Below are positions 1 through 8,343 of a DNA stretch of 64,000 bases, piece by piece. Numbering within the stretch: the first letter of the stretch is position 1; each line of letters begins with the position of its first letter. The notes beneath the pieces are model-generated. The model was given only the letters and a program-made list of their open reading frames with translations. It was not told the origin of the DNA and searched no databases. The DNA lies in assembly GCA_902787975.1 (NCBI GenBank), contig CADAIP010000003.1:1-64000 (forward strand), given 5' to 3'. Origin of the DNA: Oscillospiraceae bacterium. Its GTDB lineage: Bacteria; Bacillota; Clostridia; Saccharofermentanales; Saccharofermentanaceae. The position numbers were made by a program, and so were the translations under genes.

Positions 1-456
1 GAGCCGTACATCTCCAACCGGGAAAGTGATACAGGCGTTGAGATCTACTGCGAGTCGGCAGGCCTTACAGCAATGGACGGCATGGATCCTGATTCCCAGA
101 TGGATAAAGCAGTTAAGGAGATCTCCGGCTTCGGTATCAATTCAATTGAATCCAGAAGGGCAAATCCCGCCATTTACGACTGCAACGACCTTATACTGAC
201 CGTCAGGGATGAACAGGCTTTCTCCATAATCAAGGCGTTCCCCGAGATAAAGGACAAGGTGTTCTCATTATCGACGTTCGCTGCGGCAAACGGTCTTGTC
301 ATGAAGGATTCGTCAGGAAAAGTAATGTCCATTTCCGTTCCTGATCCCACGGGTGAGAACTACGAGACATATCTTCACACCGCGAAGGCTCTTAACGCCT
401 GGCTCGATATCCTGTTCCCGTACATCATAAAAGAACTCGGTGCAGCAAGGATCTGA
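1..456 (+). CDS. Low-molecular-weight protein-tyrosine phosphatase family protein (5' end outside window)
   Basis: The reading frame is open from base 1, so the N-terminus with the CX5R catalytic P-loop is missing. What remains matches the rest of the LMW-PTP fold: an ESAGLTAMDGM segment after the lost P-loop, a CNDLILTV segment (family pattern ADLILTM), and a C-terminal VPDPTGENYETYL. In that last motif the Asp at fragment residue 115 fits the general acid of the DP loop. The family hydrolyses phosphotyrosine or phosphoarginine on proteins in the cytoplasm. In many Bacillota such a gene follows the tRNA threonylcarbamoyladenosine gene ywlC/tsaC, which cannot be checked here. The family call is fairly safe; the substrate is unknown. 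Confidence 0.75.
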   Translation, partial: EPYISNRESDTGVEIYCESAGLTAMDGMDPDSQMDKAVKEISGFGINSIESRRANPAIYDCNDLILTVRDEQAFSIIKAFPEIKDKVFSLSTFAAANGLVMKDSSGKVMSISVPDPTGENYETYLHTAKALNAWLDILFPYIIKELGAARI

Positions 457-471
457 TCTGTTTTTGGGACA
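457..471 (+). repeat. Post-stop motif TCTGTTTTTGGGACA, copy 1
   Basis: This 15-nt motif begins at the first base after the phosphatase stop codon. A copy with one mismatch begins at the first base after the rpsR stop (1904-1918). The function is unknown. Confidence 0.5.
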
Positions 472-480
472 GAAAAAATT

Positions 481-523
481 GAGACTGGTCTCAATCTGCT
501 CTGAAACAGTCTCAATCTGCTCT
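481..523. repeat. 15-bp direct repeats 21 bp apart, with a palindrome
   Basis: GTCTCAATCTGCTCT occurs at 488-502 and again at 509-523, an offset of 21 bp or about two helical turns. The first copy overlaps the palindrome GAGACTGGTCTC (481-492). The pair lies about 100 bp upstream of the candidate rpsF promoter. It could be a protein-binding site or a relic of duplication. Confidence 0.5.
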
Positions 524-622
524 CAAAGGGTAGAATTTTGAATTTTTGGTTGTTATGATTTTCTCAGTAAGAATTTTAGGCAGGATGCGAACAAAGACAG
601 CGGCTTTTGGCTTAGTAAATGC

Positions 623-652
623 TTGACTTTGGTTGTATTGCTGTGTTATTCT
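623..652 (+). promoter_or_regulatory. Candidate promoter of rpsF-ssb-rpsR
   Basis: TTGACT at 623-628 and TATTCT at 647-652 with an 18-bp spacer fit a housekeeping sigma factor. Transcription would start near 660, just ahead of the structured rpsF leader. Confidence 0.5.
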
Positions 653-656
653 TCTC

Positions 657-710
657 GATGCCGCTTATATACGGGCGGTATCCTTGTACGGCGTGAGGGC
701 CGTACCGTAA
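657..710 (+). ncRNA. Candidate S6:S18 ribosomal protein leader
   Basis: There are two hairpins directly ahead of the rpsF ribosome binding site. Hairpin 1 pairs 657-664 with 675-682 (8 bp, one G-U). Hairpin 2 pairs GTACGGC at 686-692 with GCCGTAC at 699-705. A CCG trinucleotide lies at 705-707, at the 3' foot of hairpin 2. The known S6:S18 leader uses a CCG motif next to a hairpin to mimic the S6:S18 site in 16S rRNA and so represses rpsF operons. Position and motif fit; a covariance-model match was not tested. Confidence 0.6.
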
Positions 711-732
711 AGTCCAGAAGGAGGTGAATAAC

Positions 733-1020
733 ATGGCAAACCAATATCGTTTGATCACAATCCTTTCCACTGCTAAGGGTGAAGAGGGTATTGCTTCTCT
801 TACTGACACAATTAAGGCTAAGATCGAATCAGGTGCTACGATTGACACATTTGATGCAATCGGAACACGTGAGCTCGCTTACGAGATTGATGGTCAGAAG
901 AACGGCTACTATGTTCAGACAGTATTTACTGCCGATAGCGTTTTCCCTAAGGAAATTGAGCGTGTTCTCAAGATCACTGATGGTGTAATCCGTTATCTCA
1001 TTGTTCGTGTCGGTGAGTAA
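733..1020 (+). CDS. rpsF: 30S ribosomal protein bS6
   Basis: The product is 95 residues, normal for bS6, and begins MANQYRLITIL with the usual ferredoxin-like pattern and a RELAYEI core. bS6 pairs with bS18 on the platform of the 30S subunit. ATG 733 is preferred over GTG 724 because the strong AAGGAGGTGA (718-727) is correctly spaced for it. It is the first gene of the rpsF-ssb-rpsR operon and is probably autoregulated through the leader at 657-710. Its stop codon is the first base triplet of a 69-bp tandem duplication. Confidence 0.95.
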   Translation: MANQYRLITILSTAKGEEGIASLTDTIKAKIESGATIDTFDAIGTRELAYEIDGQKNGYYVQTVFTADSVFPKEIERVLKITDGVIRYLIVRVGE

Positions 1021-1155
1021 TCACTTAAGACAGGAAGGTAACAGTAAATGAACAAGGTAGAATTAGTCGGAAGACTTACCAAGGACTAATCACTTAAGAC
1101 AGGAAGGTAACAGTAAATGAACAAGGTAGAATTAGTCGGAAGACTTACCAAGGAC
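1018..1155 (+). repeat. Perfect 69-bp tandem duplication across the rpsF-ssb junction
   Basis: Bases 1018-1086 and 1087-1155 are identical. Each copy holds the rpsF-type TAA, the spacer, an AGGAAGG ribosome binding site, and the first 13 codons of ssb. The identity stops exactly at both borders (the flanking bases differ), as expected for a recent slippage or unequal-crossover duplication, or for an assembly artefact. Confidence 0.9.
1048..1089 (+). pseudogene. Duplicated 13-codon start of ssb (possible leader peptide)
   Basis: The first copy of the duplication carries its own AGGAAGG site and ATG. It encodes MNKVELVGRLTKD, then stops at the TAA that opens the second copy. If translated, ribosomes would end 27 nt before the true ssb start. 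It looks like a by-product of the duplication; any regulatory role is speculation. Confidence 0.5.
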
Positions 1156-1611
1156 CCGGAAGTAAAGCTTACTTCAAACCAGACCCAGTTCTGCAACTTC
1201 ACAATCGCAGTTGACAGACGCTTTAAGGATCAGAACGGCCAGAGACAGGCTGATTTCATCAACTGTGTCGCATGGCGCCAGACGGCAGTCTTTATCCAGA
1301 AGTATTTCCATAAAGGCAACCGCATCGGTTTGGTAGGCAGCATTCAGACAAGAAGCTACGATGATCAGAGTGGACAGAAAAAGTTCATTACCGAAGTCGT
1401 TGTTGACGAGGCAGAATTCGTAGAATCTTCCGGTGCGACATCCGGAGACGCATATCGTCAGGAGCCTGCTGCTCCTACGCAGTCTTTCAATCCCCCCGCA
1501 GCTGAATCAGTTGCAGCAAGTGCACCTACTGCTCCCAATATGCAGATCGATGCACCTACGATGGGCGGTTTTGATGAAGGTCAGTCCGGTGAGCTTCCAT
1601 TTGAGATTTAA
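1117..1611 (+). CDS. ssb: Single-stranded DNA-binding protein
   Basis: The 164-residue product has an OB fold in residues 1-105 (start MNKVELVGRLTKDPE, then the conserved FINCVAWR segment). A Pro/Ala/Gln-rich flexible linker and the acidic protein-interaction tip follow. The tip reads GELPFEI; the canonical tip is DDDLPF, so two residues follow the Phe here. SSB coats single-stranded DNA during replication and repair and recruits partners through the tip. It is the middle gene of rpsF-ssb-rpsR. Its ribosome binding site and first 13 codons are duplicated just upstream (1018-1155), so ATG 1117 is the second of two identical starts. Confidence 0.95.
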   Translation: MNKVELVGRLTKDPEVKLTSNQTQFCNFTIAVDRRFKDQNGQRQADFINCVAWRQTAVFIQKYFHKGNRIGLVGSIQTRSYDDQSGQKKFITEVVVDEAEFVESSGATSGDAYRQEPAAPTQSFNPPAAESVAASAPTAPNMQIDAPTMGGFDEGQSGELPFEI

Positions 1612-1630
1612 TTAAAGGAGATCACTCAAA

Positions 1631-1903
1631 ATGGCAGAGAACAGAGCACCCAGAGCCGGTGGTAGAGATTTTGCCGGCGGAATGAGACAGAGAAGAACAC
1701 GCAGGAAGGTTTGCAACTTCTGCGCAAATAAGGTTGAGGCTATCGACTTTATGGATGAAGTTACTCTCAAGAAGTACATTTCCGAGAACGGAAAGATCCT
1801 TCCCAAGAGAATGACAGGCACATGCGCAATCCACCAGCGTGAGCTTACAACAGCTATCAAGCGTGCACGTCAGGTTGCTATCTTGCCCTACACGGTTCAG
1901 TAA
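1631..1903 (+). CDS. rpsR: 30S ribosomal protein bS18
   Basis: This 90-residue basic protein has the bS18 core: a KVCNFCANK segment with a Cys pair, [19 protein letters not shown], and [22 protein letters not shown] basic, glycine-rich N-terminal tail precedes the core. It binds bS6 on the 30S platform. The ribosome binding site AAAGGAGA precedes ATG 1631. It is the third gene of the rpsF operon, with 19 nt between the ssb stop and this start. Confidence 0.95.
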   Translation: MAENRAPRAGGRDFAGGMRQRRTRRKVCNFCANKVEAIDFMDEVTLKKYISENGKILPKRMTGTCAIHQRELTTAIKRARQVAILPYTVQ

Positions 1904-1918
1904 TCCGTTTTTGGGACA
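1904..1918 (+). repeat. Post-stop motif TCCGTTTTTGGGACA, copy 2
   Basis: It starts at the first base after the rpsR stop and differs by one base from the copy after the phosphatase gene (457-471). Confidence 0.5.
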
Positions 1919-1931
1919 ATAGCACCCGTGA

Positions 1932-1962
1932 TTAACACAAATCACGTTAGCTAAGATATAAT
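1932..1962 (+). promoter_or_regulatory. Candidate promoter of rplI-dnaB
   Basis: TTAACA (1932-1937) and a perfect TATAAT (1957-1962) are separated by 19 bp, a long but tolerated spacer. A start near 1969 would place the hairpin at 1977-2030 in the rplI leader. Confidence 0.4.
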
Positions 1963-1976
1963 TTAAAAAATTAATA

Positions 1977-2034
1977 ACAATCGGGCACCTCCAGGGCATA
2001 TAATATGTTCTTAGGAGATAGCCCGATTGTTTTG
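1977..2034 (+). terminator. Long-loop hairpin with T-tract: terminator or rplI leader attenuator
   Basis: ACAATCGGGC (1977-1986) pairs perfectly with GCCCGATTGT (2021-2030) and is followed by TTTTG. Inside, CTCC (1989-1992) can pair with GGAG (2014-2017) across a small internal loop. It may end the rpsF operon transcript, or, if the promoter at 1932-1962 is used, act as a leader structure ahead of rplI. Confidence 0.5.
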
Positions 2035-2071
2035 TAAAAGATAATAGGGCAAAAGCGGAGGTTTATTGTTT

Positions 2072-2518
2072 ATGAAGGTTATTCTTCTTTCAGATGTAAA
2101 GAATGTAGGCAAGACAAATGAGGTCGTTAACGTAAGCGACGGATATGCCAGAAATTTTCTGTTTAAGAAAGGACTTGCCAAGGAAGTAACTTCCGCAAAT
2201 CTTAACGAAGTAAAGCTTCAGACCGGCGCCAAGGCAGAGCATGAGAGAAGAGCACTTCTCGCAGCCCAGGAGAACAAGAAGATCCTTGACGGCAAGGTTT
2301 TCAAGGTAGTTGCCAGAGGCGGTGCTGACGGAAGACTCTATGGTGCGGTTACTGCGCAGGATATTTCCGACAGCCTTAAGAAGGAAGGTTTTGATATCGA
2401 CAAGAAGAAGGTCGTTATCTCTAACCCCATCAAGAACACCGGAATGTTCAAGACAAGAGTTAAGCTTCACCCCCAGGTATCTGCCGATATCAACGTTGAA
2501 GTCGTAACAGGCGCATGA
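2072..2518 (+). CDS. rplI: 50S ribosomal protein bL9
   Basis: The 148-residue product begins [19 protein letters not shown], the conserved N-terminal rRNA-binding domain. A long charged helix (about residues 40-75) and the C-terminal RNA-binding domain follow. bL9 extends from the L1 stalk base of the 50S subunit and supports translation fidelity. ATG 2072 is chosen over TTG 2066 because bL9 proteins begin MKVIL and GGAGG at 2057-2061 is well placed. It is followed 18 nt later by dnaB, with a perfect palindrome GATAAGAATCTTATC (2517-2531) in the gap. Confidence 0.95.
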   Translation: MKVILLSDVKNVGKTNEVVNVSDGYARNFLFKKGLAKEVTSANLNEVKLQTGAKAEHERRALLAAQENKKILDGKVFKVVARGGADGRLYGAVTAQDISDSLKKEGFDIDKKKVVISNPIKNTGMFKTRVKLHPQVSADINVEVVTGA

Positions 2519-2536
2519 TAAGAATCTTATCGAGAT

Positions 2537-4144
2537 ATGGCTGATAATCAGGACTACATGAACAATCTCATCGACCAGGGCTCTTTCGACAACAATGAAG
2601 TCGAAGCCGAGATGGCCCTGCTCGCTCTTTGCATGCGCAAGGATACGGCTATCCTTGGCACAGTAGAGAACAGGATCGAAGAAGGCGATTTTACCGATGT
2701 GCGCAACCGCATCATTTTCAATGTCATCTCCGATATGTTCCTCGAGAACAAAAAGATCGACCGTATTACGGTTTATGCCGAGATCGACCGCAGAGGCCTC
2801 TCCGATAAGGCAGGCGGCCAGAGATATGTTTACCGTGTAGGTGACCAGACTGCCGTATCTTCCGCATTTAACGGATATATCGATGCTATCAAGGAACGCA
2901 GCAGCAGGACCAAGCTTCTTAATGCTGTAGAAGATATCAGGAAAAAGACATTGAGCGGCGGACTCCGTTCCAATGAAGCAGTCGATTATGCGATCGGTGA
3001 AATCTCGCGTCTTCGCGGTGTCGGCGAGACAAAGGGTTTTGAAGGCATGCCTGATATCCTTAAGCTCACGATGAACGAGATCACGTCTGAACTTAAAGAT
3101 GACAGTTCCGGCGGTAAGGTCAAGCTCGGCTATCCCAGACTCGACTCGATGCTGGGCGGATTAAGACCCGGCTCACTTAACATTCTTGCTGCACGACCCA
3201 GTATGGGTAAGTCAGCTCTTGCCATAAACATGGCTGCCAATGTAGCAAGCTATCAGAATCCCGTTGCTATTTTCTCACTCGAAATGAGTAAGCAGGAGAT
3301 CGCTTCGAGACTTATGTCAACATTCATGAATAAACCGGTCAGTGAGATCATCTACTCTCACAAGATGACCGACAGTGATAAAAAACAGATTGACCATGCA
3401 CTCGAGAAACTTGCTGAATATCCCATCTTTATCGATGATAATTCGGATACCAACCCTATCACGATGAAGTCCAAGCTTCAGCAGCTGTTTGCAGGTCCCA
3501 ATAAGCCGAGACTTGTAATCATCGACTATCTCCAGCTTATGACGATGCCCGGCAAGAGTGGAAGATCACGTAATGAAGAGGTTACCGATATTTCCAGAAG
3601 CTTAAAGCTCCTTGCCAAGGAATTTAATATTCCGTTTATTGCACTCTCACAGCTGTCCAGAGGCGCTGCACAGAGAGACGATCACACACCGCAACTTTCA
3701 GACTTGAGAGACTCAGGTGCGATCGAGCAGGATGCCGATACAGTAATGTTTATCGACAGACCTGATTACTATAAGAAAAAAGACGAGGAAGGCGGCTCAG
3801 AAGACGCTCCTGAACAGGTCAATTTCAAAGATAACAACGATGCAAAGCCTGCATTCATCTATCTGTCCAAGAACCGTCATGGTAAGACAGGCAGAGATTC
3901 AGTATGGTGGGTTCCCAGAAAGACGCTGTTTATCGAACATAACGAGAAAGATCCTGAAGAGGGCGGAAGTTCATATACAAGAACGGTTGACGGTGATGCC
4001 GCTTCCCAGAACTATAACTTTGACAGCGTGACCACGGATGAGGGTCCTATTCCTGAACCTCCCATGCCTGACAATGCGGATATTCCGCCTGAAGGTGATG
4101 ATTTCTTTGCACAGGCAAATGACAGTTTCCCGGACGGATTCTAA
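2537..4144 (+). CDS. dnaB: Replicative DNA helicase DnaB
   Basis: The 535-residue product has a helical N-terminal domain (about 15-120) that binds primase and the loader. A linker helix and a RecA-like C-terminal domain follow, with Walker A RPSMGKSALA near residue 220, Walker B-type VIIDYLQLM, and the SQLSRG and RDSGAIEQDAD motifs. The hexamer unwinds DNA at the fork. The tail after about residue 440 is acidic and Pro-rich and longer than in well-known DnaB proteins, so it is probably disordered. It is probably co-transcribed with rplI. The ribosome binding site is weak. Confidence 0.95.
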   Translation: MADNQDYMNNLIDQGSFDNNEVEAEMALLALCMRKDTAILGTVENRIEEGDFTDVRNRIIFNVISDMFLENKKIDRITVYAEIDRRGLSDKAGGQRYVYRVGDQTAVSSAFNGYIDAIKERSSRTKLLNAVEDIRKKTLSGGLRSNEAVDYAIGEISRLRGVGETKGFEGMPDILKLTMNEITSELKDDSSGGKVKLGYPRLDSMLGGLRPGSLNILAARPSMGKSALAINMAANVASYQNPVAIFSLEMSKQEIASRLMSTFMNKPVSEIIYSHKMTDSDKKQIDHALEKLAEYPIFIDDNSDTNPITMKSKLQQLFAGPNKPRLVIIDYLQLMTMPGKSGRSRNEEVTDISRSLKLLAKEFNIPFIALSQLSRGAAQRDDHTPQLSDLRDSGAIEQDADTVMFIDRPDYYKKKDEEGGSEDAPEQVNFKDNNDAKPAFIYLSKNRHGKTGRDSVWWVPRKTLFIEHNEKDPEEGGSSYTRTVDGDAASQNYNFDSVTTDEGPIPEPPMPDNADIPPEGDDFFAQANDSFPDGF

Positions 4145-4147
4145 GTT

Positions 4148-5686
4148 TTGAAAAAAGAAGAGACATCTGAGATCTTAGACAGAGTCCTTGACTTCGGTGT
4201 AAGCAAAGGACTTTTTGACTGCGGGATCATTGTAGTCGGCCTGTCAGGAGGCCCTGATTCCGTTGCGCTTCTTCATATTCTTAAGGGCCTTAGAAATTGT
4301 TTTGATATTGATTGTGATATCTATGCGTTTCACTGCAATCATCACTTAAGACCCGGGGTCTGTGATGAAGAAGTGGAACTTGTTAAAGAGCTTTGCAATG
4401 ACAATTATGTTGAATTGAAGGTGCTGGATTTTGACTGCAAGGGTTTTGCAGAGATGAATCATATCTCGGAAGAGACAGCCGGAAGGGTCCTGCGCTATGA
4501 AGCTTTCGAGCAATATGCCATTGCTTTGGAAAAGAAGACCGGGAAAACAGTCCGCATCGCAATTGCCCACCACAAAGACGATATTGCAGAGACAATGATG
4601 ATGAATCTTTTCAGGGGTTCAGGTCTCGAAGGTCTTGTTAATCCTAAGCCGGTTGCCGGAAGGATAATCAGGCCCTTATTATGTCTTAAGAAGAGCGAAC
4701 TGGTAGATTATCTTGATACTCTCGGGGTCAGATACGCTATCGATCAGACAAATCTTTCTACAGACGGAACCCGTAATACCTGGAGAAATGATTTCCTTCC
4801 TAAGATCGGCGAATACTACAATGAAGATCCCGCAATGCCCCTTACAAGAGCCTATAAACTCTTAAGTGATGATCTGGATTATATTTCAGCGGAAGCAGGA
4901 AAAGCTTATGCTTCATCGAGAGACGAGCTGTCCGGACAACCGGTTATTTCCGCATCAAAACTCAAAGAGATGCATCCTGCCATAAGATCACGTGTGATCA
5001 GAGCCCTGTGGCTTGAGACGTTTGGAGATCTTGTCGATTTTGAAGAGATTCACTTAAAAGACTGCTTTTCGCTTATCGGACAGGAACCCTCCGGGCAGAT
5101 GCTCCTTGATATGCCGTTTGGCCGTAAAGCCTTCAGACATGGGGACATTTTCGCGTTTGTGACTGAAGATAAGTTAAGTGGGCTTTCCGCAGGAATTGCT
5201 CAAAAAATGGGCTTTTTGACTTCAGAAGAGCCGTTAAATGTCGATATTGACCTGGAGAATTACAAAAAGGACAGTGATCTGGTAGTTAAAATCCCTAATT
5301 CTGCCCTAATATTAAAAGTAAGAATAATTGAGAATGAGAATGAGTTAGAGTATAATAACTTGTTGTGGTTTTGTCCCCGAAGCGCATTTGAGGACGGCAG
5401 GATCACGATTGGCAACTGCAACGGAATCAAGGGAACTCTAAGATTCAGAAGAGCCGGTTCCTCCGGCGGCAAAGATATAAACCGTCTGATGACTGATCTT
5501 AAGATCCCCGAATCTGCCAGAAAGCAGATCATCTTTATCGAAAGAGACGGAGAGATATTGTGGTTGCCGGGATACGGACACGGTATTGGTTTCACGAATG
5601 CCATAAGCCGTGAAAGATACATCGCAAGCATGCCTGAAGGCACAACGTCCGGAGAACTGATCATGTTTGCGGTAGAAAGGCAGTGA
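4148..5686 (+). CDS. tilS: tRNA(Ile) lysidine synthetase
   Basis: The 512-residue N-type ATP pyrophosphatase has the SGGPDS P-loop near residues 32-37, the HCNHHLRP segment, and an IAHHKDDIAETMMMNLFRG region. A C-terminal TilS domain follows (about 420-500). The enzyme attaches lysine to C34 of the tRNA(Ile) CAU anticodon so that AUA codons are read as Ile. It is essential in most bacteria. The start is a TTG (4148) three nt after the dnaB stop, with no clear ribosome binding site, which suggests translational coupling. The stop overlaps a GTG of the hpt frame, as in the common tilS-hpt-ftsH order of Bacillota. Confidence 0.93.
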   Translation: MKKEETSEILDRVLDFGVSKGLFDCGIIVVGLSGGPDSVALLHILKGLRNCFDIDCDIYAFHCNHHLRPGVCDEEVELVKELCNDNYVELKVLDFDCKGFAEMNHISEETAGRVLRYEAFEQYAIALEKKTGKTVRIAIAHHKDDIAETMMMNLFRGSGLEGLVNPKPVAGRIIRPLLCLKKSELVDYLDTLGVRYAIDQTNLSTDGTRNTWRNDFLPKIGEYYNEDPAMPLTRAYKLLSDDLDYISAEAGKAYASSRDELSGQPVISASKLKEMHPAIRSRVIRALWLETFGDLVDFEEIHLKDCFSLIGQEPSGQMLLDMPFGRKAFRHGDIFAFVTEDKLSGLSAGIAQKMGFLTSEEPLNVDIDLENYKKDSDLVVKIPNSALILKVRIIENENELEYNNLLWFCPRSAFEDGRITIGNCNGIKGTLRFRRAGSSGGKDINRLMTDLKIPESARKQIIFIERDGEILWLPGYGHGIGFTNAISRERYIASMPEGTTSGELIMFAVERQ

Positions 5687-5691
5687 AGACA

Positions 5692-6216
5692 ATGGCTATT
5701 AATACTGACACGGTATTGATATCTCATGACGAGATAGAGCAGATGTTGGATCGCGTAAGCGCCGAGCTTAACCGGGATTACAAGGGCGAGCCTCTTGTTG
5801 TTGTCGGAATCCTTACAGGAGCTTTCATTTTTACTGCCGATCTTGTAAGACGCCTTGAGATGCCTGTCATTGTTGATTTCATGCAGGTTTCATCTTATGT
5901 AGGCGAGTTCTCAACCGGAGAACTCAAGATAAAGAAAGATATGTCATACGATATCAAGGATATGAACGTTCTTATCGTTGAAGATATCATTGATACCGGA
6001 AGAACATTGGCTCTGCTCAAGGAAAAGCTCCTTGAAAGAGGACCAAAGTCACTTAAGATCTGTACAGCTTTCGATAAGCCGAGCAGAAGAGTGAATACAC
6101 TTACACCGGATTACAACGGGATCACGATCCCGGATGAATTCATTGTCGGATATGGTCTTGACCTTGACGGCAAATATAGAGATTTCGACGATGTCAGAAT
6201 CGTAAGAAAGGAATAA
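5692..6216 (+). CDS. hpt: Hypoxanthine(-guanine) phosphoribosyltransferase
   Basis: The product of about 174 residues has the type I PRTase fold. GILTGAFIFTADLVRRL lies near the N-terminus, and the PRPP-binding loop VLIVEDIIDTGRTL is followed by FIVGYGLDLDGKYR. It converts hypoxanthine or guanine plus PRPP to IMP or GMP. I chose ATG 5692, which has an AAAGG upstream; GTG 5683, which overlaps the tilS stop, would add three residues but sits only 2 nt after AAAGG. It lies between tilS and ftsH with gaps under 10 nt, so one transcript is likely. Confidence 0.92.
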   Translation: MAINTDTVLISHDEIEQMLDRVSAELNRDYKGEPLVVVGILTGAFIFTADLVRRLEMPVIVDFMQVSSYVGEFSTGELKIKKDMSYDIKDMNVLIVEDIIDTGRTLALLKEKLLERGPKSLKICTAFDKPSRRVNTLTPDYNGITIPDEFIVGYGLDLDGKYRDFDDVRIVRKE

Positions 6217-6222
6217 GAGAAA

Positions 6223-8265
6223 GTGTCTGATAAGGATAAGAGTGAAAAGAGTTTTAGACCGATAGGCGGAGGATTATTCTTCTACGTCCTGATGATAGTC
6301 ATTTTGATCGCATTCTCGACTATCGTTTTCGGCGGCAACTATGGTCAGAAGGAAAAGGCTACAATGTCTGACGTCATGGCCATCATTGATGATGATGAGA
6401 ATGAAGTCAGTCTTGTTGAGATCAAGGGAACGACAGTTGTCGTTAACTACAAGAACGAACAGGGTCTTGATGTTGAAGTTACCCAGGATATCCCTTATGA
6501 GTTTGTCGACGATCTCGTTTTGAAGCTCGACAAAGCAAAGGCTCTGGGTAAGATCGACGGTTACAACTATACTGAACCTTTCGACTGGTCGATCATAGTT
6601 AATGTTGTTATGTTCGGTATCTCACTGGTTATCGTGGTCGTACTGTTCCTCAGCATCACGAGACAGAGCAGAGACGGCAACAGCGTATTCAGCTTCGGCA
6701 GCAACCGTGCGAGAGTATCCGATCCCAACAAGGATAAGGTTAAGTTCTCTGACGTTGCAGGTTCAGTAGAAGAGAAGGAAGAACTTCAGGAGATCGTTGA
6801 TTTCCTTAAGAATCCTAAGAAATACCAGCAGCTTGGAGCTAAGATCCCTAAGGGTGTTCTTCTCTATGGTGCTCCTGGTACAGGTAAGACATTGCTTGCA
6901 AGAGCCGTAGCAGGTGAGGCAGGCGTCAAGTTCTTCTATATTTCAGGTTCCGACTTCGTTGAAATGCTCGTCGGTGTCGGTGCTTCACGTGTAAGATCAC
7001 TGTTCTCAGATGCTAAGAAGGAAGCTCCTTCCGTAGTATTCATCGATGAGATCGATGCAGTCGGCCGTAAGAGAGGCGCAGGCCTTGGCGGCGGTCAGGA
7101 TGAGCGTGAGCAGACATTGAACCAGATCCTCGTTGAGATGGACGGCTTCGATGTTAACTCCAATGTTATCGTTATGGCTGCTACAAACCGTGTTGACGTT
7201 CTTGACCCCGCACTTCTCCGTCCGGGCCGTTTCGACAGACGTATCATGGTCAACATGCCTGACGCAGATGAGCGTGAAGCTATCCTTAAGATCCACGCAC
7301 GCAAGAAGCCTCTTGCAAAGGATGTAAGCCTTCACGAAGTTGCTTTGTCCACAGTCGGATTTACAGGTGCCGATCTTGAGAACCTTCTCAATGAAGCCGC
7401 TCTCATGACTGCACGTCACAATAAGAAAGAAATTACGATGCAGGAGATCACTGATGCTACATTCAGAGTTCAGATGGGTCCCCAGAAGAATTCCAAGAAG
7501 CTCAGCGACAAGGTTAAGAAACTTACTGCTTACCATGAAGCAGGTCACGCTGTTGTTCTCCGTGCTACATCAGAGTTCGAAAAGGTTGACCGTGTAACCA
7601 TCGTTCCTGTCGGAAGAGCAGGCGGCTTCACAGCTTACAAGCCGATCGAAGATACTGATTTCTACACAGAGAAGATGCTCCTTGATACCATCAAGATGTC
7701 TTTGGGCGGCCGTGCCGCAGAAGAGGTCTTTCTTGGTGAAGTATCAACAGGCGCTTCCTCTGACCTTCAGCAGTGCAACAACATCGCTAAGGATATGATC
7801 AAGCGTTATGGTCTTTCAAAGAAGTTCCGCAACCTTGTATTCGGTGATGAGAATGAGGAAGTCTTCCTTGGCTACTCAATGGGACAGGTCCAGAGCTATT
7901 CTGACCAGACAGCAGCTGCGATCGACGAAGAGATCAAGCAGATCATCGATACATGCTATGAAGATACAAAGAGAATACTCATCGAGAAGAAGAATATCGT
8001 TGAAGGTCTTGCTACAAGACTTATCGACAAGCTCACAGTTGATGGTCCTGACTTTGAGAAGATCTACGAGGCAAACGGTGACTTGAGCGCTGTTTATCCT
8101 CAGGATTATTCAGGAATCGACACAACTTCTTCTGTAGATGTTGAGAAGACGGAAGAGACAACATATGTTGCTCCGGCTCCCGCACCTGCACCCGGACCTT
8201 CCGAGTCAGTTTCCGAAACACCGGCTGACAACGATGATCCCATCGAACCAGGTCCGACAGACTGA
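6223..8265 (+). CDS. ftsH: ATP-dependent zinc metalloprotease FtsH
   Basis: The 680-residue membrane protease has TM1 at about 15-35 and an extracytoplasmic domain with TM2 at about 123-145. The AAA module has Walker A GAPGTGKT (216-223), Walker [12 protein letters not shown] and the second region of homology RPGRFDR. The zinc peptidase has HEAGH at 438-442. The hexamer extracts and degrades membrane and short-lived proteins. The last 45 residues are acidic and Pro/Ala-rich. GTG 6223 is the start, with AAGGAA upstream. It ends the tilS-hpt-ftsH group and faces prfC across a shared terminator. Confidence 0.95.
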   Translation: MSDKDKSEKSFRPIGGGLFFYVLMIVILIAFSTIVFGGNYGQKEKATMSDVMAIIDDDENEVSLVEIKGTTVVVNYKNEQGLDVEVTQDIPYEFVDDLVLKLDKAKALGKIDGYNYTEPFDWSIIVNVVMFGISLVIVVVLFLSITRQSRDGNSVFSFGSNRARVSDPNKDKVKFSDVAGSVEEKEELQEIVDFLKNPKKYQQLGAKIPKGVLLYGAPGTGKTLLARAVAGEAGVKFFYISGSDFVEMLVGVGASRVRSLFSDAKKEAPSVVFIDEIDAVGRKRGAGLGGGQDEREQTLNQILVEMDGFDVNSNVIVMAATNRVDVLDPALLRPGRFDRRIMVNMPDADEREAILKIHARKKPLAKDVSLHEVALSTVGFTGADLENLLNEAALMTARHNKKEITMQEITDATFRVQMGPQKNSKKLSDKVKKLTAYHEAGHAVVLRATSEFEKVDRVTIVPVGRAGGFTAYKPIEDTDFYTEKMLLDTIKMSLGGRAAEEVFLGEVSTGASSDLQQCNNIAKDMIKRYGLSKKFRNLVFGDENEEVFLGYSMGQVQSYSDQTAAAIDEEIKQIIDTCYEDTKRILIEKKNIVEGLATRLIDKLTVDGPDFEKIYEANGDLSAVYPQDYSGIDTTSSVDVEKTEETTYVAPAPAPAPGPSESVSETPADNDDPIEPGPTD

Positions 8266-8290
8266 TCCTGAAAAACAACATAACAACAAT

Positions 8291-8318
8291 AAGAGGTTGC
8301 CATATGGCAACCTCTTTT
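8291..8318. terminator. Bidirectional intrinsic terminator between ftsH and prfC
   Basis: AAGAGGTTGCCAT pairs with ATGGCAACCTCTT as a perfect 26-nt palindrome (8291-8316), followed by T residues on the plus strand and A residues before it. It can serve both convergent genes. Confidence 0.85.
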
Positions 8319-8343
8319 AAGTTTCAGTATTACTTTACGCTGA

